Positions 10,830 through 22,800 of a stretch of 64,000 nt of DNA are shown one piece after another (the first letter of the stretch is position 1; each line of letters opens with the position of its first letter). This DNA comes from Siphonodentalium dalli (Eukaryota > Mollusca > Scaphopoda > Gadilida > Siphonodentaliidae), in the NCBI GenBank assembly GCA_032622095.1, contig CP136068.1, positions 154,157,151 to 154,221,150 on the forward strand. Direction: 5' to 3'. A program made the translations under genes and the position numbers. The notes under the pieces are model-generated. The model had not been told where the DNA came from and made no database searches. It saw only the letters and a program-made list of their open reading frames with translations.

Positions 10830-12740
10830 GAAATGAGTGTCAAAAGCCACCAAACTTGTATCCAAACATATCCAATGAGTTGCCAAAACCACTTAACGAG
10901 TGTCATCTAAGGAGCTTAAGTCCACGCATCTGGGGTCTCAAACCACCATCTTAATTAATATAGTATACGAAACCAACACAGTCCATAGAACGGGCACTGC
11001 CAATTGCCAACCAGTGTCCCGAACCACCCAATACGCATCCCAATCGACCCAATTAGTGTCGCAAACCATCCAAATGGTGCCCAAACACGCCGTGATGAGT
11101 AATCCAAACCATCCAACGATTGACACCATATATCATCTAGAGAATGTCCCAAATCATGCACGCGGTGTTCCAAACATCACAACGAGCATCTCAAATCATC
11201 AATTGAGAACCCCACACCATCCCATGTGTGTCCAATAAAACAAATCAATGAGTGTTCATACCAATCCAATGGCCGTCCCATGCAACATGACGATTGCCTC
11301 AAACCACCCGGACCAAGAATGTCTAAAAACAATCCGCATGGTGTCTAAAACCACCCCATACAGAATGTCCCACACCATCGAATGATTGTCACAACTATTA
11401 TACAAAATCATCCATCGGATATCTCGAACAACCCAGCGAGTGTCTCTTGGTTTGGATTTTAAACCCATTGGGTGGTTTGGAACACTCATTTGATGGTCTT
11501 AATCCTTGACCGTAGCTTCTTGACATTTGGCGAAAATCCTGTGCCATAGGGTGCATCGCATATATAAGGAAATGCATTGGCCTAACATTACTTACCTTGG
11601 CCATGTGAGTCACTGAATTCTCATAACATATGCAGGACTCCATATGGGAGACCCGCATACATGTATATGGGAGAATGCATGGCACATGATCATTAATGCT
11701 GTATCAGCACATAACCCGTCATGAAAGGGTTGAATACTCGGAGGAGGGTTTTGTACACTTGTTTAAATGTATTGAGATGCAAGTTAGTAGATGGTTTATG
11801 ACACCATTTGGATGGATTGGGAACTCAATGGCTGGTTTGTTAGACCAGTTGTATGGTTTGGGTCACTCGGTGGGTGGTTGTAACACCCATTGCATGGTTT
11901 GAGACAACAGTTGAATTGGTTTGGACACTCGACTTGGATATGGAACACACGTGTGGTTGAATGTGACATAAATTTGTCGATTTATTCAATGATTGGGCCA
12001 TTTTATAAATTGAGACGACTTTTGTTGGTTTGAACCTATTTGGTTAGGAACACCAGTTGCATTGTTTGGGACACTACTAGTACCATGCACTGTGATTTGG
12101 AACAACAGTTGCAGGGTTGCGACACTGATCGGGTGAATGAGACACTCCTTGGATGGCCTGTGATACCCATTGTGTGGGTTAGGGTACCAGATGCATTGTT
12201 TGGAGGACTATCTGTGCTGGTCGGGAATCAGGTGCATATCGTACAGGGCACTACTTAATTGTTTGTGCCACCCGTTAGAAAGTTTGAGACCAATTGGGTG
12301 GTTTTGGACACTAGATGTGCATATGGGACACACGAATGTTGGAATGAGAAACTCATTTGTCGACTGGTTCACTGATTGGGCCGTGGAATGGATTGAGACG
12401 ACAGTTGGTGGTTTGGGACACCCGTTGTATGACATAGAACTCTCTTCGGATGGCCTGGGACAAAATATTTGGTGCATATGGGACACTCTTTTCCTTTCGA
12501 ACATTCGCTGGATTGTTTGGGACACTCATTTGGTGGTTTGGGGCATTCATTGGATGGATTGGCCCGCTCATTGTATGATTTGGATCACACGTTGGATGGT
12601 TAGGGACACTCATTTTTGGTAGTTTGGGACAAAACCTGTGTAGCTTGGAACGTTCGTTGAATTGTTGGGGCACTACCATGCGCTGTGGTTTGGAACAATC
12701 GTAGCAGGGCTACGACAATACTCGTGGTAATTTAGATGGC
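10830..12740. repeat. degenerate 21-22 bp minisatellite, strand-switching near 11450
   Basis: From about 10830 to 11440 the unit reads like CCAAACCATCCAATGAGTGTC. From about 11460 to 12740 it reads as the reverse complement, GACACTCATTGGATGGTTTGG. Spacing of the CAAACC or GGTTTGG cores is about 21-22 bases, with heavy divergence. The switch makes the whole array a large imperfect palindrome with unequal halves (about 0.6 and 1.3 kb). Several small open frames here are repeat translations. Confidence 0.8.
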
Positions 12741-13339
12741 ACGTGATACTCATTGTGTAAAGCACTTCAACTGTTGACTTCCGATTGCCATTTTCGTCAT
12801 AATTTTTGAAAACTCGGGTTTTGACTTACTGTTATCGTATTAGGATTGGACATCATGTATGGTGGCGCAACTGGCACCTACGGTGAAAGTTACTGTAAAA
12901 TGCTCTTTTTGTTACTTTCGGTTGCCATTTTGTCCTCCATTTTGGACTTTTTTTTCAGTCAAATTATGCAGGAAATGACAGGCATATGGCATGGAATCAA
13001 GAACAATTGGTTTTTGCTGAACATGTATGTAGTGAGTGGGGTATACTCCCGGAAATCGCCGCTATATTGCCCGGAACATACACTGTCACCTTTTAACGTC
13101 TAAATAGTTTGAGTAGACATCCTTACGAAAAACGAATGAAGTTTAATCCTGGGGGTGTGCACGTTTGATCGACCTGGTTCCTGGACTAAAATTTCAATTT
13201 TCGTTTTCTTACATGTTTTACTACATTTTTTTATAATAAAAAATAACGAATTTTCCTCCCTGAAACGCGCGGAACGTTTGTGGTCAGTAGATTTGTATAT
13301 TTATATAAATTTTTCCAGGTTCACCTTAAAATTGTGCTT
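12741..13339. other. intergenic, no gene seen
   Basis: An 85-codon open frame at 12846 has no recognisable family features and unusual composition only from AT-rich runs. No repeat matching the rest of the window was recognised here. Confidence 0.5.
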
Positions 13340-13715
13340 TGTATTCGACAGTATGTGAAAATAAAAGTTATTTTTTTGTGGGTACATTCAGAAACCCCTT
13401 CTGAAATGAAAACGCCAGGAAATTTAATTTAAGAAATTGTGTATCATCGATCAGTGATGATTATGGCACTATTAATATAAAAATCAGCTTTGTACTCAAA
13501 AATGCAAATAGAAGTGATTTTTGGGGTTTTATGGGTACGATCAGAAACCCCCTTCTGAAATGAAAACGCCAGGAAATTTCGTTTCAGAAATTGTGTATTA
13601 TTGGTCAGTGATTGCTGGAGTACTAATAATATGCGGAACTTAAGAAATCGGATTTCTTCAAATGTTCCTGGGGTGGAACAAATCTGGGACATCAAATCTT
13701 TCGTACGCAATTTTG
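13340..13715. repeat. ~145-150 bp repeat, about 2.5 units (right, inverted partner of 8444-8960)
   Basis: GAAATGAAAACGCCAGGAAATTT occurs at about 13404 and 13559 in the orientation opposite to the left copies. The end portion 13630-13712, with GCGGAACTTAAGAAATC, matches the reverse complement of 8444-8527. Confidence 0.7.
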
Positions 13716-13939
13716 CAAATAGAACCCAGCAGGCTCTCGGACAATTACAGCTATATAATTGTTGTAGTCTGATACCAATGGTAGTTATAGTTATCTGATA
13801 AACTGTTCACACCACAATAGATCAAACACCAACATGCACGTTTATTCTGAATGACATACATTCAAAATTACCTATGTTGGCTAACTTGGCAACCTTGTGC
13901 TTCAATTGTTGTGAGTTCATATCATTTGCATATGTTAAA

Positions 13940-15118
13940 CCCCTGTCACACTCAGGCCGGCGCTCTCACTGCGCTGCAAAAGTACCAACATATGAGTAAC
14001 ACGCAGGAGGAGCGCCGAAAACTGTCGAAAATTGTCAAACTTTAAAAACAAAGTATGCTCCTATTGCGTTCCTACTTTGTCAAATCTCACGCTCTTAGTG
14101 CGTTCAAGTCGCTGTCATTGTGATGCTAGTACGTTCTCAATAAGTTCGCAAAACGTTCTCTGCGCGGGCGCGGAGAGTATAGATAGCGCCTCCTGCGTTC
14201 TCCAGTCATAGTCAGTTTTTATGTTGTGGGGAAATAACCCAACACTCCGCAATAGATTAGCTGTCTGATTAAACTACTGTCACACTCCGCTGCGATCAGG
14301 CCGGCGCTTGTATTGCGCTGAAAAATAATCAAAGCGCCAAGCAAAGCGCAGTAAGGTATCCAAGAACGTATTGGTGACGCAGTGGACACTGGCTAGGACG
14401 GGGGAGGGTCTCCGTGATCGCCCCAGAGCGCCAGAGCGCCGCGCTTGTTTTGTGCATGCACAAAACAACGCAGAGGTTCGGCGTTCTGACCAGGCGTAGT
14501 GCCGTCGCCATGACAGCGCAAAGCGTACTAACAACGCAATGACAACGACATGAACGCATTAAGAGCGTTTACGGGGCGTGGAGGAAACGCAGTGAGAGCG
14601 CGTGGGAGCGTGAGACTTGACGTGACAAAGCAGGAACGCAATGGGTCGTACAAAGAGCGCGATGAAAACGTGATAAGCGGGATAGGAGCATAGCTTGTCA
14701 CGCGCGCCGCATGTATAACTGGTGGGGGAGTTTCTCGTTTCGCGTGCGTAGTGAGAATTTGCTTTAGCTTACTGTAGTCGCAAAAGACAATATTAAGTCC
14801 TTGCTGCGACCACGAGAAGCTAATATGCGCTCTTGCTACGTCCACATAACGCTCACGTCGCTCGCTTGGCGCTTTGCTTTGCGCTGTCACGGCGACAGTA
14901 ATACGTCCTGGTCAGAACGCCGAGCCTCTGCGCTTGTTTTGTGTATGCATAAAACAAGCGCGGCGCTCTGGCACCTATGGGCGACCATGGAGATCCTCGC
15001 CCGTTGTAGCCAGTGTCCACTGCGTCACCAATCGGTTCTTGGAGACCTTAGTGCGTTTAGGTGGGCGCTTTGATACTTTTGCAGCGCAATGAGAGCGCCG
15101 GCCTGAGTGTGACAGGGG
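13940..15118. mobile_element. GC-rich nested foldback element (~1.18 kb)
   Basis: Both ends carry CCCCTGTCACACTCAGGCCG / its reverse complement, and the identity continues through GGCGCTCTCA-TGCGCTGCAAAAGTA at each end. An internal copy of the end sits at 14277-14310. The segment 14286-14525 is the reverse complement of about 14862-15105, and 14052-14093 matches the reverse complement of 14609-14643, so there are nested inversions. The DNA is locally GC-rich and dense in GCGTT/AACGC words, unlike its AT-rich surroundings. No transposase was seen; no sure target duplication was found, though TTAAA and CTTTA flank the ends. Confidence 0.75.
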
Positions 15119-16026
15119 CTTTATCTAGACGCAAAAAAAACGAGACTACACCAAAGTAACACCGATTCGAACATATCCGAATCAGCAGACCGATTCGGTG
15201 TTGATCTCGAATCGGGTGCCCGATATCGACATCGAATCGAATCTCGAATATTCGCAGGTCCCTAAATCATAACATTTTTTTATGATAGCCCTTAAAATGG
15301 TGAACCCCAAATTTGAGCCCGTGCAGTGAAAACATATGTCAGCTTTTCTTGATTCATGTCCAGATACAGGAGGGTCCAGATATGTCCCAATATCCATATT
15401 GCATGCCAAAATCTAAGATATAGGCACATACCCATTTTTTATGATGGGCCCTTAAAATGGTGAACCCCAAATTTGAGCCCGTGCAGTGAAAACCTATGTC
15501 AACTATACCCGAGTCATGCCCAGATGCAGGACGGTCCAGATATGTCCCAATATCCATATTTTATTACATAATCCAAAGATATAGGCCATTAGAATTTTCT
15601 ATAATGGGCCCTTAAAATGGTAAACCCCAAATTTGAGCCGTTTAAACCTGAGTCATGTCCAGATGCAGGATGATCCAGATATGTCCCGATATCCATATTA
15701 TATGCCAGAATCCAACGATATAGTCACATACCAATCTTTTATGATGGACCCTTAAAATTGTGAATCCCAAAGTTGAGCTTGTGTAGTGAAAACATATGCC
15801 AAATCTATGTCAACTATGCCCGAGTCATGTCCAGATGCAGGATGGTCCAGATGTGACCCAATATTCATATTATATCCCAGAATCCAAAGATATAGGCACA
15901 TAACAATTTTCTATGATGGGCCCTTAAAATGGTGAACCCCAAATTTGAGCCCGTGCAGGTGTAACCTAAGTAAACTATTCTCCCGATATTCAAATTAGAT
16001 GCCAGAACCCCAAATTTGAGCCAGTG

Positions 16027-16724
16027 GGGGTGGGGGGGGGGGGGTGAAAACAAAATTCCGGCACATATGTCGGGGTGGGTGGGTGGTCAAAGCCACCAAC
16101 AAGCAATTTTGACCGCAAAACCGACTTTAACCATACATAATGCACACTAAGTGTGCGTTCGATTTGTGAACTTGACACATTTGGACACATATTTACAAAA
16201 GTAGTAAGAAATAAATGTTGCTTCTTATTGCTTTTAAATGAAGAAGTGAGCCACGTGACTGATCAGCTGTCAAAAATGTCTTTTAATCATAGTTGTATCT
16301 CAAATCGCACTATATATTCTGATAAGGCAGCATTGCATAATTCCATTTCTTTAAATGTTGGGAGATAGCAGTCGAATCACTGGTCGAATCAGGTAGTATA
16401 TCAAAATGTTACTAGCACCATAGATGTGTTCTGACATCCATTCAGAAAACGAAAATAGTCATGCTTGTGTTTTCTGAAAACATAGGAAGCTCACATAGTA
16501 GTATGGGCCTAAATTCACTTGAAAGTTATTAACAACTGTTTCCGCCGGTTTTCGCATCTTTATTACTGTTTTAGTGTTTTAAGGGGGTGGGTGTCCAAAA
16601 ATGGTCGGAAAAAACTGTCGAAAACGGAAAAAAATTTGGCGATGGGGGTGGGTGGGTACAAAAAATGATCGAAAGGGAAAAAATGCCATACGTGCCTGAA
16701 TTTGTTTTCCGACCCCACCCCCTG
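16027..16724. mobile_element. hAT-like MITE inserted in a 160 bp repeat unit
   Basis: It begins with a G-run and TGAAAACAAAATTCCGGCAC and ends TTTTCCGACCCCACCCCCTG. It is flanked by CCAGTG on both sides (16021-16026 and 16725-16730). Neighbouring repeat units show an uninterrupted version of the target (GAGCCCGTGCAGTGAAAACC), so the insertion site can be inferred. The ends match the copies at 26155-26675 and 41604-42135; the middle of this copy is divergent. Confidence 0.7.
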
Positions 16725-16877
16725 CCAGTGCAGTGAAAACCTATGTCAGCTATACCTGAGTCAAGTCCGGATTCAGGAGGGTCCAGATATGTCCCATTAT
16801 CCACAATATATCCCAGAATCTAAATGTTTAAACACATACCCTTTTTCTATGATTGACCCTTAAAATGGTGAACCCTG

Positions 16878-17754
16878 TGTAGTGGGAACTGGGGTGGAGT
16901 GGGACATTTTTTCTTTGAATGCTCATTACTCAATTTGTGATACATTACTGTTGCTTTTTGTACTATTTACACATCATTGCCATCTTGATATATTTCCCAT
17001 GCTGGCAACTTAAACAAGGTACCCAAATGTCTCACACTTCCCCGGGTCAGGGGGTACAGTGGGTCACCCATTGGAATTCCATAACATACCCTATAACAAC
17101 AACTGAAATAATTATTCAATCAAAGAGGGAAATTCGTTCTGTGGTAACACGCATTCATATAGTTGAAACACAAGGCTTTATTGATACTTCCACTCAATCG
17201 GAGAGGAGTGGGACACAGTTTCAATCCACAGGGCCCAATTCTAATCTGACAAACTAATTGAAAAAAGTTCTGTTTGGGGTCTACATGTAGAAGATAAAAG
17301 CAACCAGGAATGGTATTTTCCAAAGATCTGCTCAACTCTAACTTACTGTAACTAACAGTCCCAATGTACACCGAGCCACATGTCCCACTCTAACCCGACA
17401 TAGTCATGTATCAGTTGTGTCAATATTTTAGCAACACGCCTATGCTAAGGTATTGAAACAGATATACAATTTGAAGCCCAAACACAGTTGTTTCAGAGCT
17501 CAGAGTCGGTAAGAAAATATCTCGCATATGAAAAATTTCAAAATGTTGTGTTCGAAAAAATATTGCTCAGATTCCATAAATATCACATAAAAATTATAAT
17601 ATGCTTGCAACACATTTGATTCATGACATGTGTTCTGGGGACATCTTATGAGCATCAAATTAATCCATACAGAATAGGCAACTCATCGATGGTCTGGAGT
17701 TATCTCCACTGCCCACAGTACCCACTGTCCCACTCCACCCCAGTTTCCCCTACA
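16878..17754. mobile_element. TIR-bearing element (~877 bp) at the centre of the 160 bp array
   Basis: Terminal inverted repeats of 29 bases with two mismatches: GGGGTGGAGTGGGACA near 16891-16906 and its reverse complement at 17726-17741, continuing outward to TGTAG/CTACA. Internal GAGTGGGACA words (17208 region, 17385 reversed) repeat the end sequence. It has no protein-coding potential. It lies exactly where the flanking 160 bp repeats change orientation, so it may be the element core and not a later insertion. Confidence 0.7.
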
Positions 17755-18824
17755 CTGCAGAGACTCAAATTTGATGTTCACCATTTTAGGGGCCCATCAT
17801 AGAAAATGAATAGGTGGCTAAATCTTGAGATTCTGTGAATATAATATGGATGTTGGGACATATCTGAACCTTCTGCATCTGTGCATGACACTGATATAGT
17901 TGACTTACGTTTTCACTGCACAGGCTCCATATCGGGGTTCAAACATTTAAGGGCCCATCACTGAAAATGTGTATGTGCCTATATCTTTGGATTCTGGCAT
18001 ATAATATGGATGTTGGGCATATATAGACCGTCCTGCAGCTGTACATGACTCATATATAGTTGACTTAGGTTCACTGCACGAACTTCATTTTGGGGTTCAA
18101 ACAGAAATTGTGTATGTGCCTATACTTTGGTTCTGGCATATAATATGGATGTTGGGACAAATGTGGACCATCCTGCATCTGTACATGACTCATATATACA
18201 TGTAGTTGAATTAGGTTTAAACTGCATGGGCTCAAATTTGGGGTTCGCCATTTCAAGGGCCCTTTCATAGAAATGGGCAGGTGCCTAAATTTTTGGATTC
18301 TGGGAATATATTGTAGGTGTTAGGACATATCTGGAATCTCCTGCATCTGTACAGGACTCCGATATAGTTGACTTAGGTTTAGACTACACAGGCTCCAATT
18401 TGGGGTTCACCATTTAAAGGGCCCATCATAGAAAATTGGTAGGTGCCTAAATCGTTGAATTCTGGGAATATAATATGGATGTTGGGACATATCTGGACCC
18501 TCCTGCATCTGTACGTGACTCATATATAGTTGACATAGGTTATCACTGCACATACTAGTACATCATTTTGGGGTTCAAACATTTAAGGGCCCATCACAGA
18601 AAATGTGTATTGATGTGCCTATATCTTTGGATTCTGGCATATAATAAGGACGTTGGGACATATATGGACCGTCCTGCATCTGTACATGACTCATTTATAG
18701 CTGACATGTTTAAACTTCACGGGTTCAGATTTGGGGTTCACAATTTTAAGGGCCCATCATAGAAGATGGGTAGGTGCCCAAATCTTTGGATTCTGGACAT
18801 ATAATATGAATTATTTTTGTGTGA

Positions 18825-19850
18825 CTAGTATTACATGCTGGCTTGATAGATATAGTTAGCTACATTGATAAATACTACTGCCCGTATAAACTTTGGAACT
18901 GGCTAGATATACTTACCACAATGGTTAGCTATGATGTCTACACTTACCAGCTTTTCGGTACAGATTATCCACCATAGCTAGCTACTTTGATCGATATTAC
19001 TGTCCATATGTACTGAATTACCACAATGACTAAATATAGTAACCAATGTAGCTCACTAAATAGACTTACCACCCTGGTGAGCTATAGTGACTATTATTAT
19101 TAGCCAGATATATAGACCATCCGCCAGTGCTAGCTATATTGATTAGTATTACTGCCTATTTAAATTGCACAACCACCATGATTAGCCATTATGACTACAG
19201 TAACTGGCTAGATATACTTACCACCCTGGATAGCTGCTGTGACTACTATTACTAGCTTGTGGTATAGACTATCTTCCTATCTGGCTACTTTGATATATAT
19301 AACTGCCCATATATACTGAATAACCACCATGACTAGCTATAGGCATACACAATGACTGTTTATATGAATAATTAACTGTCTAGATAGACTTGACACCCAG
19401 GTATCTTGAGTGACTACACTTACTAGCTTTCTGGAAAGATTATCCGCTATAGCTAGCTATGTTGATCAATACTACTGCCCACATGTACTGATTAACCACA
19501 ATGGCTAGCTATAGTGACTGATTAACTAGCTAGATAGACTTACCACCCAGGTTAGCTATAGTGACAACATTTACTAGCTTACTGTGTAGAATATTATACA
19601 CTTATAGCTACTTTGATCAATATTGCTGCCCACATGTACTAAATAGCCATCACGACTAGATACAGTGACTAATGTAACTGGCAATATAGACATACCACCC
19701 TGATTGGCTATAGTGACTATTATCAATAGCTCTTTATAGACTAGCCGTTATTGGTAGCTATATGCATCGAGATTACTGCCTAGATAAACTGAACAACCAC
19801 CATGACCAACTATTGTGTCTAATGTAACTGGCTAGAGAGACCTATCGCCC
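18825..19850 (+). repeat. ~155 bp degenerate tandem satellite, about 6-7 copies
   Basis: The block TTGATCAATATTACTGCCCA followed by ATGTACTGAATAACCACCATGACTAGCTAT-like text recurs near 18978, 19132, 19281, 19453, 19609 and 19757, giving spacings of roughly 150-170. It runs directly into the 68 bp satellite on its right and the 160 bp array on its left. Confidence 0.8.
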
Positions 19851-22800
19851 TTGGTTAGCAGTTTAGCACCGGTAGAATTCCGTTTGAGACTCTATTTTTT
19901 AATATTTTCATTCCTTAGCAATTTAGCAGCATAGCACTGCTAGAATTGAGTTTGAAACTCTTTTTTTTAATATTTTCATTCCTTAGCAGTTTAGCAGCAT
20001 AGCACTGCTAGAATTCAGTTTGAACTCTCTTTTTTAATATTTTCATTCTTTAGCAGTTTAGCAGCATAGCACTGCTAGAATTCAGTTTGAAAATCTCTGT
20101 TTTAATATTTGTATTCCTTAGAAGTTTAGCAGCATAGCACTGCTAGAATTGAGTTTGAAACTCTCGTTTTCAATATTTTCATTTCTTAGCAGTTTAGCAG
20201 CATAGCACTGCTAGAATTCAGTTTGAAATTCTCTTTTTTAATATTTTCATTCCTTAGCAGTTTAGCAGCAGAGCACTACTAGAATTCAGTTTGAAACTCT
20301 CTTTTTTAATATTATCACTCCTTAGCAGTTTATCAGCATATCACCGCTATAATTCAGTTTGAAACTCTCTTTTTTAATATGTTCATTCGTTAGCAGTTTA
20401 GCAGCATACCACCGCTAGAATTCAGTTTGAAACTCTCTTTTTTACCATTTCATTCATTAGCATTTTAGCAGCATAGCACTGCTAGAATTGAGTTTGGAAC
20501 TCTCTTTTTTAATATTTTCATTCCTTAGCAGTTTAGCAGCATAGCACTGCTAGAATTCAGTTTGAAACTTTCTGTTTTTAATATTTTCATTCCATAGCAG
20601 TTTTGCAGCAGAGCACTGCTAGAATTCAGTTTGAAATTCTCTGTTTTAATATTTTCATTCCTTACCAGTTTTGCAGCAGAGCACTGCTAGAATTCAGTTT
20701 GAAATTCTCTTTTGTAATATTTTCATTCCTTAGCAGTTTAGCAGCATAGCACTGCTAGAATTGAGTTTGAAACTCTCCTTTTTAATATTTTCATTCCTTA
20801 GCAGTTTATCAGCATATCACGGATAGAATTCAGTTTGAAACTCTCTTTTTTAATATTTTCATTCCTTAGCAGTTTTGCAGCAGAGCACTGCTAGAATTGA
20901 GTTTGAAATTCTCTTTTGTAATATTTTCATTCCTTAGCAGTTTAGCAGCATAGCACTGCTAGAATTGAGTTCGAAACTCTCCTTTTTAATATTTTCATTC
21001 CTTAGCAGTTTATCAGCATATCACGGATAGAATTCAGTTTGAAACTCTCTTTTTTAATATGTTCATTCGTTAGCAGTTTAGCAGCATAGCACCGCTAGAA
21101 TTCAGTTTGAAACTCTCTTTTTTAATATTTTCATTGCATAGCAGTTTAGCAGCATATCACCGCTAGAATTCAGTTTGAAACTCTCTTTTTTAATATTTTC
21201 ATTCTTTAGCAGTTTAGCAGCATAGCACTGCTAGAATTGAGTTTGAAATTCTCTTTTTAATATTTTCATTCCTTAGCAATTTAGCAGCATAGCACTGCTA
21301 GAATTGAGTTTGAAACTCTCTTTTTTAATATTTTTATTCCTTAGCAGTTTAGCAGCATAGCACTGCTAAAATTCAGTTTGAAACTCTCTTTTTTAATATT
21401 TTCATTCCTTAGCAGTTTAGCAGCAGAGCACTACTAGAATTCAGTTTGAAACTCTCTTTTTTAATATTTTCATTCCTTAGCAGTTTAGCAGCATAGCACT
21501 GCTAGAATTCAGTTTGAAATTCTCTTTTGTAATATTTTCATTCCTTAGCAGTTTAGCAGCATAGCACTGCTAAAATTCAGTTTGAAACTCTCTTTTTTAA
21601 TATTTTTATTCCTTAGCAGTTTAGCAGCATAGCACTGCTAGAATTCAGTTTGAAACTCTCTTTTTTAATATTATCACTCCTTAGCAGTTTATCAGCATAT
21701 CACCGCTAGAATTCAGTTTGAAACTCTCTTTTTTAATATGTTCATTCGTTAGCAGTTTAGCAGCATACCACCGCTAGAATTCAGTTTGAAACTCTCTTTT
21801 TTACCATTTCATTCATTAGCATTTTAGCAGCATAGCATTGCTAGAATTCAGTTTGAAACTCTCTGTTTTAATATTATCACTCCTTAGCAGTTTATCAGCA
21901 TATCACCGCTAGAATTCAGTTTGAAACTCTCTTTTTTAATATGTTCATTCGTTAGCAGTTTAGCAGCATACCACCGCTAGAATTCAGTTTGAAACTCTCT
22001 TTTTTACCATTTCATTCATTAGCATTTTAGGAGCATAGCACTGCTAGAATTGAGTTTGAAACTCTCTTTTTTAATATTTTCATTCCTTAGCAGTTTAGCA
22101 GCAAAGCACTGCTAGAATTCAGTTTGAAACTCTCTGTTTTAATATTTTCATTCCATAGCAGTTTTGCAGCAGAGCACTGCTAGAATTCAGTTTGAAACTC
22201 TCTGTTTTAATATTTTCATTCCTTAGCAGTTTTGCAGCAGAGCACTGCTAGAATTCAGTTTGAAACTCTCTTTTTTAATATTTTCATTCCTTAGCAGTTT
22301 AGCAGCATAGCACTGCTAGAATTCAGTTTGAAACTTTCTGTTTTAATATTTTCATTACATAGCAGTTTAGCAGCATAGCACTGCTAGAATTCAGTTTGAA
22401 ATTCTCTTTTGTAATATTTTCATTCCTTAGCAGTTTAGCAGCATAGCACTGCTAAAATTCATTTTGAAACTCTCTTTTTTAATATTTTTATTCCTTAGCA
22501 GTTTAGCAGCATAGCACCGCTAGAATTGAGTTTGAAACTCTCTTTTTTAATATTATCACTCCTTAGCAGTTTATCAGCATATCACCGCTAGAATTCAGTT
22601 TGAAACTCTTTTTTAATATGTTCATTCGTTAGCAGTTTAGCAGCATACCACCGCTAGAATTCAGTTTGAAACTCTCTTTTTTACCATTTCATTCATTAGC
22701 ATTTTAGCAGCATAGCACTGCTAGAATTCAGTTTGAAACTCTCTGTTTTAATATTATCACTCCTTAGCAGTTTATCAGCATATCACCGCTAGAATTCAGT

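Larger units (their letters stand above)
15255..18810. repeat. ~160 bp repeat array in head-to-head halves
   Basis: The left half carries the core CCCTTAAAATGGTGAACCCC at 15290, 15450, 15610, 15750, 15921 and 16859. The right half carries it reversed (ACCATTTTAAGGGCCCATC type) near 17786, 17940, 18246, 18406, 18580 and 18740. Other unit words are CCAGATATGTCCCAATATCC and TATATGCCAGAATCCAAAGA. A hAT-like MITE (16027-16724) interrupts the left half and another TIR-bearing segment (16878-17754) fills the centre. Short open frames throughout are repeat translations. Confidence 0.85.
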
